Below, piece by piece: positions 16,585 to 22,906 of a DNA stretch of 22,906 nucleotides. Made by a program: the position numbers and the translations under genes. Under the pieces are notes generated by a model. It searched no databases and was not told the origin of the DNA. It saw only the letters and a program-made list of their open reading frames with translations. Position 1 is the stretch's first letter; each line of letters begins with the position of its first letter. The stretch comes from Allomyces macrogynus ATCC 38327 (lineage: Eukaryota > Blastocladiomycota > Blastocladiomycetes > Blastocladiales > Blastocladiaceae). The DNA lies in the NCBI GenBank assembly GCA_000151295.1, contig GG745348.1:30676-53581 (forward strand), given 5' to 3'.

Positions 16585-16665
16585 CAACCCTTTCCCCGAC
16601 CCTTTCCCCAAAACCTATCCCCCAACCCATCCCCAGCCATTCCCCGAACCCCCTGGCTCCCCTTC
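16585..16665 (-). repeat. G-rich tract (C-rich on plus strand) in right TIR
   Basis: Repeated CCCC runs with short spacers mirror the G-rich tract of the left TIR at 3163-3233. Four or more G runs on the minus strand give quadruplex potential. Confidence 0.6.
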
Positions 16666-16731
16666 CCAGCACCCCTTCTCAGACTTGCTCGTGGTACATA
16701 TCCCCAATTTCCGTTTTCCGACCAGCGTGGA

Positions 16732-16896
16732 CCTAGGTCCCAGATTTCCATTCCCTGTTCCCAGGCTTACAGGGGCATGTCCAGAGACATTTATCGAAGT
16801 GGTCGCAGTGGGGGTTCATGGAGGTGGTGGTCCTGGAGTGGCGTGAACCTAGGACAGCATTCGGACCTAGGGTTGGACCTAGGCCAGGGTCCTAGG
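16732..16896. repeat. CCTAGG palindrome cluster (right TIR), five copies
   Basis: CCTAGG occurs at 16732, 16848, 16866, 16878 and 16891. The outermost copies mirror those at 2843, 2856 and 2886 of the left TIR. The copy at 16866 corresponds to a left-TIR position that has mutated (ACTGAGGG). Confidence 0.7.
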
Positions 16897-16904
16897 GCAC
16901 ATGT

Positions 16905-16910
16905 GGTGCG
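16905..16910. repeat. Possible right target-site duplication (GGTGCG)
   Basis: GGTGCG follows the terminal ACATGT of the right TIR and matches GGTGCC at 2829-2834 in five of six bases. See the left entry for the alternative boundary. Confidence 0.35.
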
Positions 16911-17826
16911 GACCTCAAGGTCCGAGCCAGAGAAGGCGGTCGTCAACATCAATGACGCCAAGTTTCGCATGGGGACAAAGGTACAGCGACTGGAATCTAA
17001 ATGCTGGTCGTCCATTCTGTGCTCGACTCAAGTTACGATGTGACAGTAGGAGCTCGCAAAATCGTGCGCCTGGGACGCGCTTGTTGACCCCAACCGCGTC
17101 TTTTACCGCGACGACGACATTGAGAAAGATGCGGTGCGTTTCAACGACAAAATGTTGATGGCAATGCGCCCAAGTGAGTCCAATCCTGACTGACGTGGTT
17201 CCGCTACGCCACTTGTAGTACAACTATTTCGTCAAGACGATTGCTGACGAGGACACGGCCAAGGAACAAGAACGATTGTGGGTCCAGGCGGTGGTGCAGC
17301 AGATTGGCCAGCCGAACCTGGCGGTAGTGCAGCCTGCTCAGCGAAACCAGTCCTACTCGCAGCAGGCCACCAGCCCGCCAACTCTCAACTGGGCCGCTGA
17401 GTGCGTCGCCAAGAAGACGATCAAGTCTGAGTTGAACAAGGCCAAATCAGCAATGGCGCGCGTGGCCAAGGAGAACCGGAACAGCTTACCCCATCTCGCG
17501 TCTCGTCTATTCGGTGACAAGCACGACGACGACCTGGAAAAGTTACAGGAGTGGGTGCTTCTATTGGTACGTCGGCTCCCAGCCTCGATCGGCCAGTGCT
17601 TTGCGCGTTTGTTGAACTGACGTGACATTTTTGACTTTCTTTGGTAGCGCTTCTGCACGCTCAATTGGCCGACGGCGCAGCGCAAGATTAACGACAACAT
17701 GCACCCGTTCCAGGCGGCGAGCCAGGACGCCCACATCTGGACCTTGCTTGGGTATGTCAAGCAGGCCCTCGATTCGATGGACCAGACCGATTTCCAGCTC
17801 TTGATTGCGCGGCTCAAGACGTGGGA
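16911..17826 (+). CDS. Host gene with introns, unknown function (5' end lost at element edge)
   Basis: The inferred exons are: up to 16980 (ending NINDAKFRMGTK), 17050 to about 17173 (ELAKSCAWDALVDPNRVFYR and onward), 17219-17566 and 17648-17826. The introns are 16981-17049 (GTACAG...GTAG), 17174-17218 (GTGAGT...GTAG, only 45 bases, and the phases disagree by one base as written) and 17567-17647 (GTACGT...GTAG). The product is a polar, Ala/Gln/Lys-rich, mostly helical protein with no domain I recognise. The open frame begins at the element boundary with no start codon in view, so the element may have inserted into or just upstream of this gene; the left flank does not show an obvious matching exon. 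Near 17826 the frame appears to shift into the next entry. Confidence 0.5.
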
Positions 17827-18297
17827 TACTACGACGGCCACGCTCGCGACGCGGGCATGCCGTCCCCACCCTCCAGCGCGGCCTCAGCGGCGTCGGGCTC
17901 CGAAACCGCGCCCGAAAACGACGCGCACTGGACGCCGCTCGTCTTCTCTCCGCCGCCGGCGGCCACGCAGCACGCGGACCTCGTCTCGACGCTGCTGGCC
18001 CTGCGGTTCGCGAACCCGCTCCTCTCACGCGTCTGGGACCGGTCGTCCATTGCCTCCGTCCACTTTTCCGCCACCTCCCCGAACCCGGCGCACGCCACGT
18101 TCCACTCGCGCCTGGTCCCGCTGCTCGCCGTCGTCGCCATGGACGCGCCCGTGACGCTCGCTGCGCAGGACGTGCGCACCGAGTGCGCCAAGGCCCTGCG
18201 CGGCGCAGCCGTGAAAGACTCGGCCTTGTCCACAAGTGCGGCTACCGTTGTGTTGGCGATTGACAATGACACTGGTCTGCGCGTCTCCATGCCATGA
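17821..18297 (+). pseudogene. Glucose-6-phosphate dehydrogenase-like segment, divergent/partial
   Basis: The frame runs to TGA 18295-18297 and has strong host codon bias. Its middle, LLALRFANPLLSRVWDRSSI followed by ASVHFS, matches the conserved G6PD stretch 'l.vlRFaN.....lWnr..Ia.Vqi', and further on LAVVAMDAPVTLAAQDVRTE matches 'l.lvAMekP.....ddvRdEk'. The intervening G6PD hallmark (the GGYFD..GiiRDm.QNHLLQ region) is replaced by SPNPAHATFHSRLVPL, so substrate-site residues are missing. The N-terminal NADP-binding Rossmann part is not present either. It is either a pseudogene fragment, a divergent paralogue, or a domain fused to the gene upstream, from which it is separated by an apparent one-base frameshift near 17826. 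Confidence 0.45.
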
Positions 18298-18970
18298 ATG
18301 ACCTTTACTTCCCTGGTTCGGTGCACCATGATGCACGTCCATCCATGGTGCCGGTCGCTTCTCACCTGTTGACCTGCCGCCAGGAGGTCATCGGATCGCG
18401 ACGGAGCAGGAAATGCCTTGGGACTGCACCGCCACCCTGATGCGTGCCGTCGGCGCTGCGGAGACTGTGCCGACCGCGAACTTTGTCCATGTTTGGCGCG
18501 AGCGATGCGGGATGCACACAGGGCTATGCCGGGCGACCGCTCTCTGCCACGGCGGGAACGACGGGGGAAACGGCCGTCGCCATGCGCGCGATCACCGCAA
18601 ATCGCCATCGACCTCGCTGGATCAGCGCTGCGGCAAGGGTTGCCGTTGGTGTTGGAGATGAGAAGGAGCGCGTTGCGGCACCCAGGCTCCACTGTCGACA
18701 CGCAGGCTTCCATCGTTCCATGGTAGGCGCAGCACGGTGACCTGCACACCAACCACGCGCCGCCACCGATGCGCGCCATCCGTGGGACACGGCCTTCCAT
18801 GGCACCGGTCAACGCTTCGACCAGTTCCCTGCGCGCCAGGTGGTCCCGCCGTGGAAGTCGTGCTGCGCGCGGCTGGCTCGCGCGCGCAGTGCAGGGCAAC
18901 CCCGAGAGCACTGTCGCGCGAGCCGCGCCACCCTTGGAGCGCCGAGCACCTTGGAGCGCGGGCCGAGCAG
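18298..18970. other. Unassigned intergenic host DNA
   Basis: No supported gene. A long open minus-strand frame crosses this stretch, but it is Arg/Ala/Ser-rich, antisense to the flanking coding frames and without motifs, so I read it as a by-product of high GC. The right end should hold the promoter of the GRDP-family gene. Confidence 0.45.
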
Positions 18971-18981
18971 ATAAATATAAA
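18971..18981 (+). promoter_or_regulatory. Probable TATA box of the GRDP-family gene
   Basis: ATAAATATAAA stands out as an AT-only island in very GC-rich DNA, about 90-100 bases upstream of the first coding-like sequence of the next gene. Position and composition fit a TATA box. Confidence 0.45.
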
Positions 18982-19059
18982 GCCAGCGCGAACACCGCGA
19001 TCGCCTCGACAGAGCAATCCCTTGCCGACACAGCGACAACCGGGAACCCCAGAAACACG

Positions 19060-21369
19060 TCTACCGCCGTCGTCGCCATCCAGCCCGCCGTCGAGGTCGA
19101 GGCTCCCCGCTGTCGCCGAGGCGCACGTGCTCACGGAGCGCGAGCAGGTCCTGGTTGCGCACGCCGCCGTGTTCAACGGCGTCAGCTCGGCCAATGGCAA
19201 GCAGGTCGACAAGGCCGCGCTCGCCAAGCTCGTGGCCGTGATCGGCAAGGAGACGGCCGAGACCGTGTCGCACGACACGATGCTCGCGCACGCGTACCTG
19301 CTGTCCGTGTTCACGTACGAGCTGCGCGACGCCGACAACGAGGCCAAGGACCTGTACGTGGGCTCTCTTTTTGATGTCGACGAAGTGGTGGCTCAGCGAC
19401 TGATTGATTGCACCTGCCGTGCTCGACCTCCAGCGCCTTCCTGTCCGCTGCCGAGACGCGCTACCTGGCCTACATGGACGCGCTCGCCAAGGCCGTCGCC
19501 AAGGACGCGCCGCTTGCGGAGAACTTGCCGCTGCCGCCGGCTGACGTGGCCATGTTCTGGCACTCGCACATGGTATTGATTGATCTGCTGCTGATCGAGT
19601 GCCCTCCATTTCGCGCACCATTCGGCAGGTTTGCTGACAAGCTCTCGCACGCGTTCTATAGCTGAGCCCCAACCGCTATGCGGACGACATGGGCCGCCGC
19701 TACGGGCTTCGCATGCTCGCCAAGGTTTCGTTCCCGATGATCCGTCTTGTACGTTGACCTTCATGATGCTTGGTTTGTCGCTGGACAAGTGCATTGGGCC
19801 GACACTGATCGACCTTTTCCACCCTCATTTCCCTGACGTTGTAGGCCAAGGCGCACATGGGTGCCGCTGCTGAGGACGTCGAGGCCTTTTGGATGGCCAA
19901 CCTGCCCGCCAACATGCCCTACGAGCACACGCTCGCGTCGGCCGACGAGACCACGGCCACGGGCACGGTCAAGTGCGCGTCGTGCTTTGCCGAGCAGTCG
20001 CTGGCCATGCCCGAGTATGCGGCGTTCCGCCTGCACAAGGGCGCGCACACGTGCACGGAGTGCAAGACGGAGTTCACGTCCGAGCAGATGGCTGTGCGCC
20101 GGTTCCTGGCGCGCGTCGCGCGCGTCAAGGCGCCCGCCATGCTTGCCGGCACGCTCACGCACCCCAAGACGCACGTGTTTGTCGGGCTCCAGAACCCGGC
20201 CAACCTGCGCGACCTCGACGTGCTGTTTGACAAGGCCGCGTGGGCCAAGCTCGGCGCGGCGCTGCCGGCGCTGCCGACGTGGGCCGACGTGGGCGAGCAC
20301 ATTTTCAAGCCCATCCTTGAGGCCAGGGCCGACAAGTTGCTCCTGCCGGGCAACCGCATGCGGCTCATGCGCGTGCTCAAGGCGCACGAGGACGTGGTTC
20401 TTGGCCCGTGGTCCATGGACATGGTGCGCGCCGTGCGCCGACAGGGCCGGTTCGCGGCCCAGATGGCCGCGCTGGCCTCGAACAACGGCATGTGCGCCGT
20501 GCACGCGTTCCACACCGAGGCGCTGGTCCAGTACCCCAAGTTCCTGGCCGCCATGGTCGCCGCGCCCACGGCCATGTTTGTGCCGACGCTGCCAATTGAC
20601 CTGGCCTGGCACACGCACCAGCTGGTACCGAGCGTGTACGCGCAGCACACGCGCCTGCTCACGGGCCGTGTCGTGAACCACGACGACTTCGGACGACACC
20701 GAGTCCGAGGCCAAGATCGAGCAGGGCGCCAAGGACATGCTGGCCCTCTGGCGGGCGCTGTTTGACGAGGACTACCACGCGCCCAACCTCGCCGCGGCCA
20801 TCGCCAGCAGCGCCAAGTGCATTGGCTCGTGCGGCTACCAGGCCCGCCTCGACGGCGGCAGGTGCATGGGCTTCTGCAGCGACTTTCACCACCCGTGGAA
20901 CCCGCGCCAGGCCAAGGATGGCGCGGCGGCCGGCCAGGCCCGCCTCGACGGTGGCAAGTGCATGGGCTTCTGCAGCGACTTTCACCACCCGTGGAACCCG
21001 CGCCAGGCCAAGGACGGCGCGGCGGCCGGCCAGGCCCGCCTCGACGGCGGCAAGTGCATGGGCTTCTGCAGCGACTTTCACCACCCGTGGAACCCGCGCC
21101 AGGCCAAGGACGGCGCGGCGGCCGGCCAGGCCCGCCTCGACGGTGGCAAGTGCATGGGCTTCTGCAGCGACTTTCACCACCCGTGGAACCCGCGCCAGGC
21201 CAAGGACGGCGCGGCGGCCGGCCAGGCCCGCCTCGACGGTGGCAAGTGCATGGGCTTCTGCTGCGACTTTGACCACCCGTGGAACCCGCGCCAGGCCCGC
21301 CTCGACGGCGGCAAGTGCATGGGCTTCTGCTGCGACTTTGACCACCCGTGGAACCCGCGCCAGGCCTAA
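19060..21369 (+). CDS. GRDP/DUF1399-family protein with Cys-rich C-terminal repeats (host, four exons)
   Basis: Exons end or begin at 19353|19434, 19572|19662 and 19748|19845, with introns of 80, 89 and 96 bases (two with GTACGT, one with GTATTG; all end AG and keep the frame). The family (glycine-rich-domain-containing-protein-like, PF07173) is marked by two W-H-[ST]-H motifs: FWHSHM|LSPNRYADD, split by the second intron, and DLAWHTHQLVPSVY. A CASC...CTEC pair after exon 4 begins could bind zinc. Family members in plants and fungi are linked to stress or RNA-related roles; the biochemical activity is not established. No in-frame ATG is seen before residue HDTM, and a frameshift near 19104 (CCCC run) is likely, so the start is uncertain. 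Another one-base shift near 20688 precedes the repeat tail. TAA is at 21367-21369. Confidence 0.7.
20839..21366 (+). repeat. Coding tandem repeat, 4 x 96 bp plus 2 x 69 bp
   Basis: Four units start at 20839, 20935, 21031 and 21127 (96 bases, 32 residues each: ARLDGG[KR]CMGFCSDFHH, then PWNPRQAKDGAAAG). Units at 21223 and 21292 are 69 bases (23 residues), lacking AKDGAAAG and reading CMGFCCDFDH. The units are nearly identical in DNA, so expansion or homogenisation is recent. The frame is kept and ends just before the gene's stop. Each unit carries CxxxC plus HH or DH, suggesting metal binding or disulphides. Confidence 0.9.
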
Positions 21370-21713
21370 GATGGCACGGCGGCCAGTGCGGCCTGGTGCT
21401 GTGGCGGCTGCATTGGCCAGCGCAACTCGATGGAAGTTGTGATATCCTGTCATGATTGGAAACTTGAATGGGCTGACATCGAATTGATGAGGAAATGCAC
21501 GTCTTGTGGAGGCGTCTTGAGCAATTTCCTTGTTTTGAAGAGGGTGGGCACACAGACGAAAGTGCCATGTCGTTCTGGAGCCAGCATGGGCTTTGACCTG
21601 ACTGAATCATGCTCCCGATCAAAATCACGACAGGACTGGAACCAACACACAGTGCGACCAACCCTTGAAAAAACAGCATTGCAACCCACTGGTACAGACA
21701 CAGCCGCCCGTCC
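21370..21713. other. Unassigned 3' region downstream of GRDP gene
   Basis: The first ~20 bases look like a decayed continuation of the repeat (AAGATGGCACGGCGGCC resembles the unit's AAGGATGGCGCGGCGGCC). Beyond that I see no gene. The sequence loses the strong GC bias of the coding part. Confidence 0.4.
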
Positions 21714-22690
21714 CTAGCTTCGGCTGTGCATTTTAATGGTGCCACAGATCTCATACAGACACACGTCCATGTCGTGGTCGCCCCTGAGATTGAGAACACC
21801 AGGACCCAGACGCAAACAAAAAAAAAAAAAAAATACATGACACCAATGTCCTTGGTGCGCGCGCACTCGCAAATGCGTGCTGCGCCAGCACCACTCTGAA
21901 CACAACCAAAAATGCTGGGAGTGCGCAAAGCTGCCTGGCTGCAGCTCCCAGTCGTGTATCATGCATCTCTAACGTAAAGATCGAGTTCTGAGCGGTCTGC
22001 AATGCGGCCGTGCACGTCTTGATCAGATGCCTGCAAGGGCCCCACGGTGGGCGTCTTGCTATGGCCAACAAGCACCAGCACGGCTGTGCGCTGTCCTTGG
22101 TGCATGTGTGCCATGGCGCCTTGGGCGCGCGCCGAGTGACGGGAGCACCTGCGCGGCCATGTCGGTCGCGACAGATTCTGAGCTGGTCCCCAAGATCCGC
22201 GCCGTACTGGCAGCGCAGGTCGTCAAGACATGCATGGGGCGATGCGCAGAGTACAGAAATCCGCATGTCATTCGCAGTTGTCATGGGCGCCGCCGCGCAG
22301 CCCTTCTTGGAGCCGCCACCATGCAACAAACCTGTCGTAACCGCGCGCGTTGAGGGCCAGCTGGTTGCAGCGCCCATGGTTCACGTCGTGCTCTCAGTGG
22401 GTGGGCCCATGGCACAGTGTGAAATGCCCACCACGCCACCACGTCGATACCAGCCTGGAATGACGGCATGTTGGGCGCCTCATCACACTCGACAAAGCAG
22501 CGCACGTCCGAATCGTGCTGCTAGCGCGAGCCCTGGACGGTCAATGATGGCCTCAGACTCATTGTGCCACATGCCAGTGACATTGTGGACCATGAAGACA
22601 TGGCCGTGAGCCGGGCTGTCAGTGTCTTCGACGTGGGGAGCAGCTGTGTTTTCTGCGCCTATAAGCGCACGGGAAAAGCTGGTTCAACGT
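21714..22690 (-). CDS. Possible minus-strand host gene, exons only partly resolved
   Basis: Three protein-like minus-strand segments suggest a gene reading toward the GRDP gene. The first, after a possible TATAG acceptor near 22660, reads AENTAAPHVEDTDSPAHGHV and on to MWHNESEAIIDRP. The second, in another frame from about 22530, reads SDVRCFVECDEAPNMPSFQA. The last, 21714-21783 after a CTCAATCTCAG acceptor preceded by a long poly-T run, reads GDHDMDVCLYEICG and ends HSRS before TAG. The middle (21960-22380) is unresolved. No family recognised. The exon model is tentative, since frame changes may be sequence errors or unrecognised introns. Confidence 0.25.
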
Positions 22691-22699
22691 GTGCCAGGC

Positions 22700-22906
22700 G
22701 AGGTGAATCGTGGGGGGGGGGGGGGGGGGCGGCCCCCCCAATTTAACCCCCAAAAAAAGCAACCCCCGGTTCCCAAGGAGGCCGGGAACCGGGTTTTCCC
22801 CCATTTAACCCCCCAAAACCCTAAAGGAAATGGCCCACGGGGGGGGCGAATTTTATCCCCCCTTTTGTTCTTAAGGCCCGGCCCCAAAAAAAAGGGGCCA
22901 AAAGGG
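22700..22906. other. Low-quality terminal sequence
   Basis: An 18-base G run at about 22712 is followed by ~190 bases in which almost every base is part of a homopolymer run, unlike anything else in the window. This is what the over-called end of a capillary read looks like. No feature should be called here. Confidence 0.7.

Larger units (their letters stand above)
2835..16904. mobile_element. Integrated polinton-like virus / virophage-like element, decayed
   Basis: A ~14.1-kb unit is bounded by long inverted repeats and differs in composition from its flanks (lower GC, few CpG). It encodes an rve integrase, an A32/FtsK-HerA-type packaging ATPase, a double-jelly-roll major capsid protein, a penton-type minor capsid protein and a primase-helicase. 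That combination defines the polinton / polinton-like virus / virophage group. The gene order is primase-helicase (minus), Zn protein, unknowns, integrase (plus), fibre (minus), small protein, large unknown, ATPase, MCP, small protein, penton and small proteins (plus). No PolB is visible, which argues against a classical Maverick; the rve integrase sets it apart from PLVs that use tyrosine recombinases. Multiple frame changes and in-frame stops indicate an inactive copy, with sequencing error a partial alternative. There is one 121-base assembly gap. Confidence 0.9.
15980..16904. repeat. Right terminal inverted repeat
   Basis: An inverted counterpart of 2835-3825. From the inside outward it holds the tail of the 65-aa frame, a small-protein frame ending at 16363, the dyad at 16439-16521, a C-rich tract, and five CCTAGG palindromes, ending GGCACATGT at 16904. 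It lacks the ~75-base segment found in the left copy. Divergence between copies indicates that they have not been kept identical by recent replication. Confidence 0.9.

Noticed and set aside
17829..19079. A 416-codon minus-strand frame, among the longest in the host part
   Set aside because: It lies antisense to the G6PD-like segment and GRDP promoter, is rich in Arg/Ala/Ser, and shows no motif; GC-rich DNA gives such frames by chance.
20839..21366. The periodic 96-bp array as a CRISPR or satellite
   Set aside because: Units are contiguous without unique spacers, are multiples of three, and extend an open frame to the gene's stop codon.
21819..21833. The A15 run as the tail of a retroposed transcript
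   Set aside because: No target duplication or reverse-transcribed gene body is visible; it fits equally well as a poly-pyrimidine tract of a minus-strand intron.
19919..21928. A 669-codon minus-strand frame with Gly/Arg/Cys-rich repeats
   Set aside because: It is the antisense reading of the GRDP exon 4 and its tandem repeat; the plus strand has the family motifs, splice sites and codon bias.

Overview
The window looks like GC-rich, intron-bearing nuclear DNA of a free-living protist with a roughly 14.1-kb virus-like mobile element integrated in it. The flanks (1-2834 and 16905-22906) carry host-type genes with short GT-AG introns (about 70-96 bases, several with a GTACGT donor) and strongly GC-biased third positions. 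An Acanthamoeba-like amoeba is my best guess, but nothing here proves it.

Layout. 1-1144: GC-rich host DNA ending in a BTB-type reading frame. 1145-2828: lower-GC DNA with only small, doubtful frames. 2835-16904: the element, bounded by diverged terminal inverted repeats (TIRs) of just under 1 kb. 16911-18297: a host gene with introns, followed by a glucose-6-phosphate-dehydrogenase-like segment. 19060-21369: a four-exon GRDP/DUF1399-family gene ending in a Cys-rich tandem repeat. 21370-22690: possible exons of a minus-strand gene. 22700-22906: sequence that reads like a poor-quality read end.

The element has the gene set of a polinton-like virus or virophage relative: an archaeo-eukaryotic primase fused to a herpes-UL9/origin-binding-type helicase (minus strand, next to the left TIR), a Zn-finger-like protein, a retroviral-type (rve) integrase, a fibre-like repeat protein (minus strand), an A32/FtsK-HerA-type packaging ATPase, a double-jelly-roll major capsid protein, and a penton-type minor capsid protein with the IPNxWYNI motif. 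Several small proteins are of unknown function. I see no protein-primed DNA polymerase B and no recognisable adenain-type protease. Replication probably depended on the primase-helicase, virion assembly on the ATPase/capsid block at 12.5-15.9 kb, and integration on the rve enzyme acting on the TIRs.

The copy looks dead or dying. The capsid, fibre and primase-helicase genes change frame repeatedly, and the large pre-ATPase gene, the integrase and the penton gene keep one frame but contain internal TGA, TAG or TAA codons. Because the host genes also contain apparent one-base frameshifts, some indels are probably sequencing errors; the nonsense codons are harder to explain that way. The TIRs hold the most unexplained structure: clustered CCTAGG palindromes, a dyad around a TATA-like core whose arms differ between the two TIRs but stay self-complementary, G-rich tracts, and duplicated small reading frames.
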